Shown: piece by piece, positions 20,554 to 32,825 of the stretch | Layout of the letters: every line of letters starts with the position of its first letter | Numbering within the stretch: position 1 is the first letter of the stretch | Source: Conus ventricosus | Taxonomy: Eukaryota > Mollusca > Gastropoda > Neogastropoda > Conidae | Length of the DNA: 64,000 nucleotides | Assembly: GCA_018398815.1 (NCBI GenBank) | Contig: CM031616.1 | Span: 75,465,369-75,529,368 of the forward strand | Direction: 5' to 3' | Program-made: the position numbers and the translations under genes | The notes under the pieces: model-generated | Seen by the model: the letters and a program-made list of their open reading frames with translations, nothing else | Database searches by the model: none | What the model was told of the DNA's origin: nothing

Positions 20554-23500
20554 ATGGATAAGATATATGAAGGTTCAGATGAATTGTTTGAAGCAATGCA
20601 AGAAGATTTATCAAAAGCTTTAAATGATATTAATCTAGAAGTCATTGATTCAGCAAGCGTACGGGCAAGCGTTGGTCATGCTATTTCTCAAGTTCCAGGT
20701 AAACTAACAATAGACCCGCCAGTTAAAGTAATGTTAGCTGTTTTAATCGACTATGTAACAATAAATGAAGAAAATCTAGAAGTCTGGGTCTCAACAAACA
20801 ACAGACTATTCTTTCTCATAATGACTTAACACCCGGTTGGGCAGACGAACTGCTTACACAGTTTGATGTGGCCGCTGAAGAAGCCAAAATGAGAGGCTCT
20901 GGTTGGTCAGAGGGCGAAGTCTTAGAGATCAGATTAAAACAGTCTAAGTATGCGCCGATTGTAGGCAAGGCTTACATTCCACTACCTCCAGCATTGGTAG
21001 CAAAAAGAGCAGTTCTAAACATAAAGAATACAGACAACAAATGTTTCATGTGGTGTGTTCTCGCAAGGCTGCATTACGCCCGCAAAAACGCAGAGAGAGT
21101 GTCTAACTATCACCCTTACATCAATGATCTTAACTTTAGTGGAATATCCTTTCCTGTCAGTATAGACCAAATTGATCAGTTTGAAGAACAAAACAAACCA
21201 ATAACTGTTAATATCTACACATGGGATGAGGAAACAAATCTACAGCCTATTAAAGTGTCCAAGAACAGTCCAACAATAGGCGAACCAGACAAAAATCATG
21301 TGGACTTACTACTGATGCTTTCACCAGCGGGGCTACCGCATTTAACATTGATACGAACAATGAGTAGATTATTGCGGCATACTTCAAAGCATTACCATAA
21401 ACAAGAATTCTGTAGAAAATATTTAACAAGAATTCCATCTGTTCAAGCCGCAAGCGAACATAAGAAACATTGTATCGGCCCAGTTGACTGTAATACAGAA
21501 CTAATTACGCCTCCAGAAGGCAGTAAAGTTAGTTTTAAGAACTGGAAACGGATGCAAAATTCTCCATACGTAGTTTACGCAGACTTCGAATCACTCATTG
21601 TTCCTTATGAAGGACCAACCCCACAGAAACTTCTAAAAACAGACAAAAAGAGTAATCACCAGATTTGTTCATTTGCCTTCGTTATTGTCAGGTCGGATGG
21701 CGCTCATTCAACGCCAGAATTATATAGAGGACCTGATGCTGCAGAATACTTCTTAGAACGCATGCAGCAAGTGCGTAACGCCTGTTCTAATAAACTGAAC
21801 TTATCTGAAATCATGATGACACCTGAAGACCAAGAACAGTATGACTCAGCCACACATTGTTGGATTTGTGGTTTAGAACTCAGTGAAGAAGCAACAAATC
21901 CGAAAGTAAGAGACCATGATCACATCAGCGGAAAGTTCAGAGGAGCAGCGCACAACAACTGCAATCTTCAGCTAAAGTTTGAACCAAAGACATGGAAGCT
22001 GCCTGTATTCTTTCATAACTTGCGGGGTTACGACTCTCACCTTATAATGCAAGCAGTAACCGACGCCTTTAGGGTGTCATGCATCGCACAGTCATCAGAA
22101 AAGTACATGTGTTTCACTTTAAATAACATGTCTTTTTATGACTCTATGCAGCACATGATGGGTTCATTAGAGTCATTATCGTTGTCCTTAAAATCCTGCC
22201 CAATAACGGAAGAATATTTTGACTCAACTCTTGTTAGAAAGGGCGTTTACCCTTATGAATACATGAACAGTTGGGAAAGGTTTGACGAAGACACACTTCC
22301 GCCTAAAGGCGCGTTCTTTTCTAGTCTTAGAGGAAAGGAAATCAGTGATTCCGATTACCAGCATGCTCAAGATGCGTGGCAGAAGTTAGATTCTAAAACG
22401 ATGGGAGACTATCATGATTCATACTTGATGGCTGATGTATGTTTGTTGGCGGACGTCTTTGAAAATTATAGGAAGACCTGCATGAAACATTACAGCCTGG
22501 ATCCCGCGCATTATATTTCTGCGCCTGGGATGAGCTGGGACGCTTTCTTAATGTTTACAGGAATACAGATTGATTTATTGTCTGACCTACCAATGATTCA
22601 GATGATTGAAAACGGATTGCGTGGAGGAATTAGTATGGTGTCGCATCATTACTGTAAAGCAAACAACAAATACTTGGACGACTATGATCCAAGTAAAAGG
22701 TCTAACTATCTTATGTATTTAGATGCAAACAATCTGTATGGTTGGGCTATGGCGCAATCACTTCCATTACGTAACTTTAAAATGTACACAGGTGGCGGTA
22801 CAAATAATATTCAAAGAGCATTAAAGTGGTTGAGCAGTTTGACGCCAGATCGGAAAACGGGGCTTTATTCTAGAAGTTGACTTAGAATATCCTCAGGAAC
22901 ACCATGACCTGCATAATGACTATCCATTAGCAGCACAAAGTCTAAAGATGGCGAAAACAGAACCGCCTAAACTTGTGCCTAATCTTCGAGGCAAAAAAAA
23001 ATATTACATTACAGACTTCTACAATTTTATTTAAGACATGGTTTGAAGTTGACAGCTGTTCATCGTATAATTGCTTTTGATCAAGAACAGTTCATGAAAC
23101 CATACATCATGAAGAACACTGATCTCAGAACTAAATCCACAGATGCTTCAGAAAAAGACTTTTTCAAGCTGATGAACAACAGCTGTTTTGGAAAGACTAT
23201 GGAAAATCCGCACAAGCGTAAAGATGTCAGATTGGTCACCAAAGAGAACGAAGCAATTAAGCTAACTTCAAAACCTAATTATCAGGACTTTAGAAGATTT
23301 CATGATGGGCTTTTTGGTATAATAATGAAAAAAAAAGAAAGTCAAATTGGACAAACCTGTATTTATCGGGTTTACTGTTTTAGAATTATCAAAGCTTTTG
23401 ATGTTAGAATTTCTTTACGACTACTTTAAACCTTGTATCCTGAGTCCAGAGTACTTTACACAGATACAGACAGTTTTGTTATATATATCCCTACTGAAGA

Positions 23501-23944
23501 TATCTATAAAGACATGGAATTAGAAGTAGCTAAAGGGCAAGCAGGATGGTATGACACATCCGATTACCCTAAAGAGTCGCCTTTACATTCAATTACTAAC
23601 AAGAAGGTTTTAGGAAAGATGAAAGATGAATTATCTGGAAAGGTGATCAAGGAGTTTGTTGGGTTAAGGTAAAAAATGTACAGTATTTCGAGCAGGAGAA
23701 AACTATCAAAAAAGCAAAAGGAATATCTCGCAGTGTTGTGCAGTCAAACATATCGCATGACAACTATAAAGAAGCATTGTTTGACAATAAGACTTTTCAT
23801 CATGTCAACGTAAAACTGCAATCTAATCTACATGAGATCAACACAACGGTTGTAACAAAGAAGTCATTAGATAGAACAAACACAAAACGAGTATTTGTTA
23901 ATCCAGAGTTTTCATATGCAATCAGGCATTGGAGAACGGCATAA
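20554..23944 (+). pseudogene. POLB: Family B DNA polymerase, copy 2 (few frameshifts)
   Basis: About 1125 codons from MDKIYEGSDELFEAM. The 670-codon central block holds exonuclease motifs (YADFESL, HNLRGYDSH, DYHDSYLMADVCLLADVF), a Zn/HNH-like insert (HCWICG...RDHDHISGKFRGAAHNNC) and polymerase motif A (YLDANNLYGWAM). Motif B (NNSCFGKTMEN) and motif C (YTDTDSFV) follow after frameshifts near 22855, 23010, 23330 and 23430. Others are near 20800 and 23670. In Polintons this enzyme replicates the element and is normally protein-primed. The end overlaps nothing but abuts the convergent small gene. Confidence 0.85.
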
Positions 23945-24231
23945 TTATATACATTCTTCCTTAACTTTATCTATAAGATCAATCATATCATCCTCCAATT
24001 CAGACAAATTTTTTCTCACGTTTGCTTGATGTGCCCGGACTTTTTTTATTATTTCAAGATATTCTTTCCCCATGTTTGATAATTTGGGATTTTGGGTTGT
24101 AGGTGATCTTGATGCATTGCCATGTGCTGATGAATCCTCGCAAATGTTGCACTAATAGCAGAACTCAAATCAAATAATTCCCGTATCAATTCGGAGGTCT
24201 TTTCCTTTATCATTCTTGTTTCGTCTTCCAT
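23945..24231 (-). CDS. Small helical protein next to polymerase, copy 2
   Basis: The frame from MEDETRMIKEKTSELIREL at 24231 is helical and charged, with an IRELFDLSSAISATFARIHQHM segment like a short coiled coil. It shifts near 24050 in this copy, and the family C-terminus (DLIDKVKEECI and stop at 23945) is convergent with polB. No function is recognised. The same gene is at the same place in copies 3 and 4. Confidence 0.5.
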
Positions 24232-24262
24232 TTTTAGACCCAAATATATTTCTGTAAACTAA

Positions 24263-24367
24263 TTAAGCAACTGGAACTGTGTCTGGCGGGATTTTCTGCA
24301 GTTCTTCTTTCACAAAAGATCTTTGAGAGCGGTTGTTTGTTGTGCAGAAAAGCGGTTCATCTTTATT
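24263..24367 (-). pseudogene. INT: Integrase, C-terminal 34 codons before the gap, copy 2
   Basis: The stop and the terminal residues RSFVKEELQKIPPDTVPVA match the integrase end in copy 4. The rest lies in or beyond the assembly gap. Confidence 0.8.
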
Positions 24368-25367
24368 NNNNNNNNNNNNNNNNNNNNNNNNNNNNNNNNN
24401 NNNNNNNNNNNNNNNNNNNNNNNNNNNNNNNNNNNNNNNNNNNNNNNNNNNNNNNNNNNNNNNNNNNNNNNNNNNNNNNNNNNNNNNNNNNNNNNNNNNN
24501 NNNNNNNNNNNNNNNNNNNNNNNNNNNNNNNNNNNNNNNNNNNNNNNNNNNNNNNNNNNNNNNNNNNNNNNNNNNNNNNNNNNNNNNNNNNNNNNNNNNN
24601 NNNNNNNNNNNNNNNNNNNNNNNNNNNNNNNNNNNNNNNNNNNNNNNNNNNNNNNNNNNNNNNNNNNNNNNNNNNNNNNNNNNNNNNNNNNNNNNNNNNN
24701 NNNNNNNNNNNNNNNNNNNNNNNNNNNNNNNNNNNNNNNNNNNNNNNNNNNNNNNNNNNNNNNNNNNNNNNNNNNNNNNNNNNNNNNNNNNNNNNNNNNN
24801 NNNNNNNNNNNNNNNNNNNNNNNNNNNNNNNNNNNNNNNNNNNNNNNNNNNNNNNNNNNNNNNNNNNNNNNNNNNNNNNNNNNNNNNNNNNNNNNNNNNN
24901 NNNNNNNNNNNNNNNNNNNNNNNNNNNNNNNNNNNNNNNNNNNNNNNNNNNNNNNNNNNNNNNNNNNNNNNNNNNNNNNNNNNNNNNNNNNNNNNNNNNN
25001 NNNNNNNNNNNNNNNNNNNNNNNNNNNNNNNNNNNNNNNNNNNNNNNNNNNNNNNNNNNNNNNNNNNNNNNNNNNNNNNNNNNNNNNNNNNNNNNNNNNN
25101 NNNNNNNNNNNNNNNNNNNNNNNNNNNNNNNNNNNNNNNNNNNNNNNNNNNNNNNNNNNNNNNNNNNNNNNNNNNNNNNNNNNNNNNNNNNNNNNNNNNN
25201 NNNNNNNNNNNNNNNNNNNNNNNNNNNNNNNNNNNNNNNNNNNNNNNNNNNNNNNNNNNNNNNNNNNNNNNNNNNNNNNNNNNNNNNNNNNNNNNNNNNN
25301 NNNNNNNNNNNNNNNNNNNNNNNNNNNNNNNNNNNNNNNNNNNNNNNNNNNNNNNNNNNNNNNNNNN
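24368..25367. other. Assembly gap (1000 N)
   Basis: Exactly 1000 Ns, a conventional scaffold gap of unknown true size. It hides the rest of copy 2, including its right terminus and, if copy 2 is nested, the remainder of copy 1. Confidence 0.99.
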
Positions 25368-25690
25368 TCAAGAAAAATGATCAGTCTCCGCACATGCACA
25401 AGTTCAAACATGAGTTGCCTCCACTAGATCTATCTGTAACATAGTACATACATGTACGGGCTCAAGTAGCAATGTCAGTGACCCTGACAGGTGTGCATGC
25501 ATGGTGTGTGTGTGTGTTGTGTGTGAGTGCGTGCACATCTGGTGTGTGTGTGCATGTGTGTGTGTGTGTGTGTGTCTGAATGTGTAGTGCATGCACATAT
25601 GTTTACACATACTTTAAGAATGACCTCTATTGAGTACATTGATATATGTACATTTCTCCACATACATGTATTTTTGAATCTGCTGACTTT
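25368..25690. repeat. Non-element DNA with a TG microsatellite
   Basis: The 25368-25498 stretch shows nothing recognisable. A (TG)n tract interrupted by gcatg and similar bases occupies about 25502-25575. No coding content is seen. Confidence 0.7.
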
Positions 25691-26036
25691 TGTGTTGTGT
25701 TGTTTTATTTTCCATCAGCCTGTAATGTGGGTGTCACACGTTGTTGTGTTGTTTTATTTTCCATCAGCCTGTAATGTGGTGTCACACAACGGTTGTTGTG
25801 TTGTTTTATTTTCCACCAGCCTGTAATGTGGGTGCCACACACGGTTGTTGTGTTGTTTTATTTTCCATCAGCCTGTAATGTGGGTGTCACATGGTTGTTG
25901 TGTTGTTTTATTTTCCATCAGCCTGTAATGTGGGTGTCACACACGGTTGTTGTGTTGTTTTATTTTCCATCAGCCTGTAATGTGGCGCCACAACGGTTGT
26001 GTTTGTTTTATTTTCCATCAGCCTGTAATGTGGGTG
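25691..26036. repeat. Tandem repeat, about 50 bp unit, seven copies
   Basis: The unit contains ttttattttccatcagcctg followed by taatgtgggtgtcacacacggttgttgtgttg. Seven occurrences start at about 25704, 25755, 25808, 25857, 25906, 25958 and 26007. The terminal hairpin of copy 3 begins inside the last unit, straight after taatgtgggtg, so the array was the insertion target. An open frame across it is only a product of the repeat. Confidence 0.9.
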
Positions 26037-26121
26037 AGAGAACTATAAAATGCCGCTTCTAGCTCACCCGTCTCAACCAGTTTCGACCGGGCGACTCTAG
26101 AAGCGGCATTTATAGTTCTCT
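26037..26121. repeat. Terminal hairpin palindrome, left end of copy 3
   Basis: This is an 85 bp palindrome with outer arm AGAGAACTATAAAATGCCGC and loop region TCAACCAGTTTC. The middle is close to copy 2, with one base missing in the left inner stem. The inner continuation gataagtaagacttcaata is shared by all termini. Confidence 0.9.
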
Positions 26122-26157
26122 GATAAGTAAGACTTCAATAACCAAAAAATAACGACC

Positions 26158-26771
26158 CTACAAACAAACATACTGTGTAGGATTGTCCGTTTTCAATACT
26201 AATTTACTAAACTTTTCAGATTTTAGTTTTTGTTTAATCCTATGTTTTTCCTGATCATTTTCAATAACATCATTTTCGCGCAAACATTCATCAAATGAGT
26301 CTCTGTCTTTCATGTGAAATAAAACTACAGTCTTTAACTGTTCTCTAAAGTCTTTTAAAACGGAGTTATATTTTTGACATAAAATCCACACACTTATCCC
26401 ATCATGTCTTCCGCTGAAAGCCAGTTTTGACAAAGTGTTTCTCTTTTTAACTATATCTTTTTCTGCTGAACAGTCATCTATAATAAAGAGTGTCTGCGTT
26501 CCCTCAAACACTTTATAAAAGTATTCTAAACACTCACTCAGTTTAGTGCTAGGATTAAGTAAATATACGTCATCGTCTGTCCATATAAACCTTCTATCAT
26601 GATATGCTTTGTTCCTTTTAAGTGTTGGACAGAAAATCACAATATAATCAAAATTATAACGATAAACTGTTTGTAATAGGTCGAGGATAAATATTGTTTT
26701 TTCCACAACCAGTCTGTCCACAAGTCAATGAACAAATGAGGAGTTTTTGTCATAAAGTTTAACTGCTCCAT
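26158..26771 (-). pseudogene. Packaging-type ATPase, copy 3 (frameshifted at Walker A)
   Basis: The frame is open from 26158 to 26721, including Walker B (FIIDDCSAE), but an extra T near 26701 and another base near 26737 break the Walker A region. The likely start is at 26771. Otherwise it is close to copy 4's intact gene. Confidence 0.8.
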
Positions 26772-26788
26772 AGTTTTATAACAGGAAT

Positions 26789-27646
26789 TTAATCTAATTC
26801 AGTTATTATGTTTATCATACTCTCTGTTAGAACCTGTTCAGTGTAATAAAACCCTATAAGGCCTAAATGTGTAAGATTAATCCAATTTAGATTCTGTAAG
26901 ATTGTTTCTATTTAGACTAATATTGATTTTGTTGCTTGTTGTTATGACCTTAATATCCTCACCATTGTGAAGAATGACGACGGAAACTTTAAGTTTTCAA
27001 CGTCTAAGTTTTGCCAGCTAATTAGAAATTCCTTTTAAAAGGACGTCACTGACGCCCACAGCTCCATTCCTCTCCTTATCTTTTAAGACAGAAATTTCAA
27101 ATATCATTGTGAACGTGTCTCCTAATTTCATTTGCGGAATGAACTGTAATTTTGTAGAAGCATCCTTTAAAACCGTTTCTCTTCTGTGGAGGATGTACTG
27201 TTTTTTCCCATACGGCGTTATTTCAATCTCTTTCCGACTATTGTCGTCCGGCATAAGACTTACAGTAAAGGGCCAGAGTTGAATGCTTTTCTGAAACTTT
27301 TTTGACGGCTAAAAAATGTAAATGGGCTTATGAATTCAAATTTTATGTCCCATTCTAAATATGGCTCCAAGTGCCATTTGAGGTCAGGTTTTCGAACTAT
27401 TTTATATTCAAACTGGCCAACATTATTTGCTTCTAGATTGCGCAGCTGTTCTAGTTTAGGAAACTTTTTACTGTCGCCAACCTCTTTGCGTTTATAATCA
27501 CCATCTTTAGTGTACTCAAAACCATACAAAGCGCCTATCTCACCGTTCTGTTCAAAGTCCGCAACGTCTGCAAGGTCTTTTAATTCTAAGGTTATACACC
27601 TCACAGGCGCTAATGTAACTCCCGGTTCTTCTGGTCCACGCGACAT
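26789..27646 (-). pseudogene. Conserved 285-residue unknown, copy 3 (frameshifted)
   Basis: The start MSRGPEEPGV at 27646 is kept. Frames break near 27263 (missing base), near 27025 and near 26995 and 26890. The N-terminal 125 codons are unbroken. Confidence 0.75.
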
Positions 27647-27665
27647 ATTTTTTTAGTACAACTAA

Positions 27666-28357
27666 TTATTTTATTTCCAAAACAATGTGTAGGTTATCAC
27701 ATTTTACGACTTTCCCTGTTTTGTCTGTGATTTTTACATTAAATGATCCAACCCTCCCACAAACTAATCTTTTAAACTGTAAATTAGGGAATTGTATAAT
27801 TTCATAATCGCAATATGCAGCTTTCCCTGATGGAAGAGCTCTTAAAACAGTTGAGGGCCTTCCATCATATAAGTTTTCATCAGTGGTCAGCTCATCCAAA
27901 TGAACATAGAGTAATGAATGTAATGCAAGATCGAGCGGACTTTCTCCCTCATAAGTAGTTTTGCTGGTGTAACTCTAAATCTATGATTGCCAGCCGCAAA
28001 ACCTAACATTTTAGCTAGCTCTTTATCAAAATAGTAACCTACTTCTTTCTTTTCAGGCTTGAAGGCCAACATGTTTTCAGATTCGCATTGTTAAGTTTGA
28101 GAGTAATGTCAAAGTTACTCATTACTTCTTTTAGTGAGCAAAACCCGTAATAACCATCAGGTATGGTTAACTGGCTAACTTTGTCCCCTGATTTGTTAAC
28201 TTTTAGAATCGTATTATTATTCTTGGATTCAGTTTATATTAAACCATACGACTTTGTAAAAAATTTCATGGAGTGCGACCATTTTGGTTCCGCAATCGTT
28301 CTTAACAGCATGTTCTAAAAACGAAGGACGGTCTTGAGTTGTTATTGTTACAAACAT
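27666..28357 (-). pseudogene. Conserved ~228-residue unknown, copy 3 (frameshifted)
   Basis: It retains the start at 28357 and the VLEIK end at 27666. Breaks are near 28230, 28070 and 27963 (a lost base in the KTTYEGE block). Confidence 0.72.
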
Positions 28358-28376
28358 TTTTTAAAACAAATTAAAA

Positions 28377-29591
28377 ATGAGTGCGTTTAAATATACTGAT
28401 GCAAAATATTCTGTTGGGGCCGCACTACAATCTAAAAAGTATAACAACCGACACCCTTGACATTTCTGTGACCCAGACTGACACTTTTCATAAAAAGGTG
28501 AGTACTCCATTAAGCAGATACTTAACCCCCCTATTAAAAAAGACTACATCCCAAAAGTGTGGTTCAGTCATCCGATGCAGTTTTATCAGAACCAGTTAAA
28601 CTTTGCTGTGTTTTGTGCATCAACCGGGTGGGAGTATCGTATGCTGATCATTTAAATCATCCTAATCCTTTGGTGAGGTCAGTGTATAGATTTCATTTTT
28701 ATTACACCTTCAGACGTATTTGACTGAACTGCAAGCACCATTACCAAATGACAAACCGTTAATCCATTTAGCAACCGAATAACATGAAGGCTTTGAAAGG
28801 ATTTGTAACGAATTTAATATCAATTTTAAGACAGACTTTAGAAAAAAAAGCCGGATCTTAATCAGGGCCCTTAGGCACCCCTTTTTTTTGGGCGTGCACA
28901 AAAGTATAACTATAAAACTGGAACCCCCCCCTTTAAATACATCTTTCTCTTAAACACAATTTTTTTAAACCCCTGGGGGCCCATAGAGAAAAGAGAAATA
29001 AAACAGCATGGACAACATTTATTTTAGACACTTCTAAGGGCCTAACAAAGCGGAATAGAACGAAAAACCCCGACTCTATTCGAAACTTACTTTGGTTTTT
29101 TGCTAGGTTCGCAAGCAGAGACAAGGCGACAAACGGATCCCTTCAAACGGTTTTGAGCACAAAAACGGGACTTTGGAAAATTTTTAGAGGACCCAAATTT
29201 AATTCACCATTTGTTTTTCCCTTCAAGTTTAAAAGGGTCCCAAAGATTTTTTTACAATACCAAGACGAAAGAAAGACTTTCCCTGTTGGTACTGGTTTAT
29301 ACATGCTCCTTTCCTGACCTCAGCTCCAGGTAGACAAAAATAAACTACAAAAATTTTAAAATCCTTGGGGCGGGCAATGAACAAAAGGTTGAAAAAACAA
29401 AATAAATTCTGACCATAATATTACAAACAAAAAAAAAAACACCCAAGAAAAGTCACCCCAATCCCCGGGGTCCAAAGCCCAAAACTGTTAAGTCCAAAAA
29501 AATAATCCCCCAGAATAAAAAAGACAGCACTTGTTTTTGTTTTTAAACCCCCCATGGGTTTAAATTTTGGGTCTTTTTTCCCTAAAAGTAA
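28377..29591 (+). pseudogene. Conserved ~400-residue protein, copy 3 (in error-rich sequence)
   Basis: The first 300 bp resemble copy 2 closely. From about 28720 the sequence is full of single-base losses and doubled homopolymers, and only fragments can be followed to the ctaaaagtaa end. This damage is likely technical, so the true coding state cannot be judged. Confidence 0.55.
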
Positions 29592-30785
29592 CCCAACTAT
29601 TAAACAACTAATCCCAAAGTGCTCGCCATAAACCCCAACCAAATTTGCCTGCATTTGACAAAAGCCAGCAAAAAACACCCCCTAATATACCTGGCAAAGA
29701 GTCATAGCTTTACTGGCTAATTTTTTAAAAAAAACTCGAAAGATGATCAAGCTTTTTTTTTAACCCATGATTTTTCAGGGGCCGGAGGCGATGGAGGGCA
29801 CTGGGCTTTACCTCCACCACCCCTGTAATAGCCATCACCATTTTGTACTTATTGAAAATTCCAAAGGGCTGTTAAAAACGCTTGAAATGTGATTTCCCTG
29901 CTCTCTAAACAGCTTTTTTAAATTCATTCTGCTGGGCTTTGGGGTTTTCATATAAATTTTTTGGGAAAAGTTTCTCTTATTTTCCTCATTTTGATTTGTA
30001 ATTGTTCTCGGGAAGTATTCAACGTTTCTAGTAAAAGCAAATCTTTCTATTTTAAAAGTTCACTAGTCTTTTTTTCTATTCTTTTTAACATAAACGCCCA
30101 AAGGGTTGGGCGTCGTCAGCCCCCGCAATTTTTTTTTTTTCTTTTTCTATAGGCTCCTTTATTCATTATTTTTGCAAAATTTGTTTAATAATCCCCATTG
30201 ATGGTTCTTAAAGCACGATAAAGGGCAAAAATAAATCTCTCCAGGAACCGGGGTTCGGGGATTTTTTTTAAATGCTTTTTTTTTTCTTTTTCCATGATTC
30301 CCTGCTTTCATTTATTGTTTCGACTGTTTTTGGATTTAAAATCTTAAAGGGAAATGTTTTGTTTTTGGGGTTTGGGCTTTTGGGGAGTTTTTGCAGTCTT
30401 TTGAAGTTTAGAAACTTCCCCACACAAATTTTTGGTTTTAAAAGGTCAAAGCGATTTTGACCCTTTACCCCGGGATTTTGGGTCAATTTGTACCTATGGC
30501 AAAAAATTTTGATGGTCTTGTTTATCGTAACCGAACTTTTTTCCCCCTTTGTTGTTTCTCACAAACAAATGGTTATTTTCTTTTCCCAAAATCATTGGGG
30601 TCTATAAATCGGGGGTTTTTTGTCCTAAACTTTTTTTTTAAAATGCCCGCCCCGCATTTTCCCGTTAATTCCACTCCGCATTGGGGCCGTTGAGCGATGT
30701 TTTTCCCAAAAGGGAGTCCTTTAAACCTCATGTCGCCCTCCAAGATCCAAATAAAAAAAATTTTAAATCTTCAACCCCCCGCCAT
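29565..30785 (-). pseudogene. Coiled-coil membrane protein, copy 3 (in error-rich sequence)
   Basis: It is recognised by position between the neighbours and by residual blocks: the Pro/Gly linker near 29790, the coiled coil near 30000-30200 and the start gccat at 30785. It is heavily corrupted, so nothing more can be said. Confidence 0.5.
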
Positions 30786-30821
30786 GTTTTTAAATAATTA
30801 ACTTTTATTTTGTTTTAAAAA

Positions 30822-32115
30822 ATGTCAAAAGTATATGGCTCGATTCTCAACCCGAAATAGAAGAAAAAAAGAATTTCCCATGCCGCGAAGGGAAATAAAC
30901 AAAAAATTACTTTTCCCAAATAACCATCACATTTGAGGGCGGATCAAATTTTTACGGGTAGATTTCCAGACCTGGGAGCGGATAATGTTTGGGCCAGGCT
31001 CTGCGCGACTTATTTTCCAAAATAAAAACCCGCTTAAAACAACAAAACCCCAACGGGAGGGTTTTTGTCCAAAAATCGGGGAAGGGGGCCCAATCGTTAA
31101 GAAAATTTCTATAAAACTTGAGGGGAAAGAAGTATTTTTTTTTACACAATCCCAGAAAATTTTTTAAACCTATTCTGACCAGGGCTAACCGCGAAAAAAA
31201 GGGATGATCTTGGGGTTTAAAGGGAATTGAAAATGAAGAAGCACTAAAATTTAGAATAAACCCGCTTGGGGCCCCGATCTAAAGCACAAAAAAGGGTTTA
31301 GCTGGGAAGTTATGCGTATGAAAAACGCTTTTCCCCTACCCTTAGATTTTGATTTTTTAAAAACGCATGCCCCCCTACTTTCAAGGGGCTTAAAAGACAG
31401 ATTGTCATTGAACTAACTTTTTAAAGACTGCAAACATGTTAAATTTTATCTACAGACACCGAAGCAAAGTAAAGAAATTTCCGGGCATCTCGTTAGAGTT
31501 TGAAAGGTTTTTAGCAACCCCAAATTAGCACAATTTTAATCCCAAAAAAAAACAATATATTTCGAAAGAGGGGCGTCATCATTCAACATATCCTTAAAAA
31601 ACAAGGGGAGACCTATAAATGGAATTTTTTTTTATGACACAGCAAATCGCTTTAAAGGGATTTTATTGCTGTGCGAAAATGAAGAAAACCCTTCAAAAAA
31701 ACCCAAAATGAAAATTTTGTTAAACCCCAAAAAACGAAAGTGCAATGTACAATTGAGGGTAATCCCAACCAAATCTACGCTACGGGTTAAAAATTATCAT
31801 CATTTTGAAAGAAATAAGGGAAAAATGTTTGGAGGGGGAGTGTAGAAATCCCCAAAATTGACCTTGTTCTAAAGAACTACAAACTTTACAGTTTAGAATT
31901 TATCATTATTTAACCCAAAAAATAAAGGGTTATGGGTTGACCTAAGGGCGACAGAGGATAATCCGTTGTAGGAAGGGAAAACGTTAAAACATAATAAACC
32001 ATTCAAAATTGGGTAAAGAAAAAGGGCTATAAACCGCTTAATGTACATTTTTTTTTATTAATTATGCGCAGCGAATATTTTAAATTTCCCGATTGAAAAA
32101 ATTGTATACAATTTT
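30822..32115 (+). pseudogene. Probable major capsid protein, copy 3 (in error-rich sequence)
   Basis: Start context and end match copies 1, 2 and 4. Residual blocks include the VKKISIKLEG coding stretch at about 31095-31125. No long frame survives. It has no solo LTR, unlike copy 1. Confidence 0.6.
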
Positions 32116-32132
32116 TTTATTTAAAAAAAAGC

Positions 32133-32825
32133 ATGTCTGTTCAGGGTTTTTCCAAAAGTCCTACCAATCCCAAGAAAAAGGGATATAGAAACCCCTGAAC
32201 CAAAAACCTTTAGATTAACAAACATTACGCAAAAAGCAGCAAGTAAATAGGGGCAAGACCTTTCAAAATACAGCAAAGCCAAACGAAGGTATTCTGCCGC
32301 CTTTAATGCTGTTACTATGTTAATACTGGAGCATCGACTATTAGTGCTCTATCAGCAGGAACGAGTGTTGGTCTCTTAGCAACGGGCATAGGCGCACCCG
32401 CAGCTTTACCTCTAGGTGGTTTGTCTTTAGCTCTCGGCCTGTGCTCATTAGCTGTAGGTGCTGCTAGCAAAAAAATAAAAACTAAACTCCAAAGCACACA
32501 GCCATGGTTCAACTAATAACAGCTAAATTAGTTCCTTTAAGCTGATAATAAATAAAGCATAGCTGACTCAAACATCACGGATGAAGAATTTAGTCGTTTA
32601 CAGGCCGATTTTGATGACTATTAAAGACAAAAGTTTGATCTTCAAAGAAAGGCAAGGACAAGTTTTTTCTCAACAGCCTGACACCGAGCAGATAAAAAAG
32701 GAATGTTTAAAAAAAGTAAACGAAACATTAAACTCTGTTCTAAACAGATCACATTAACAACGCCAAAGGGTGTTTATACTTTAGTTTATGAGTCTAAGCA
32801 CAAAAAGACCATCGATATTGATTAA
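32133..32825 (+). pseudogene. Two-segment membrane protein, copy 3 (frameshifted)
   Basis: Sequence quality recovers at about 32270. From there the gene is nearly identical to the intact copy 2 version, including the Gly/Ala/Leu membrane region, with single-base losses near 32315, 32490, 32528 and 32558. The first 140 bp are corrupted. Confidence 0.68.

Larger units (their letters stand above)
13797..24367 (-). mobile_element. Polinton/Maverick-like element, copy 2 (right end in gap)
   Basis: It begins with a terminal hairpin at 13797 lying inside copy 1's polymerase gene. It carries the full gene order from ATPase to the C-terminus of the integrase, where a 1000 N gap begins. Most genes are frameshifted; the two-segment membrane gene is intact. 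Nesting in copy 1 suggests insertion there, but the right-hand junction is not in the window. Confidence 0.85.

Noticed and set aside
24263..25444. Very long open frames at the gaps (also 46150-47232 and 63687-63938)
   Set aside because: They consist of unknown residues translated from Ns.
25475..26062. Coding frames across the TG tract and roughly 50 bp tandem array
   Set aside because: Protein repeats mirror the DNA repeat period; no coding signature.
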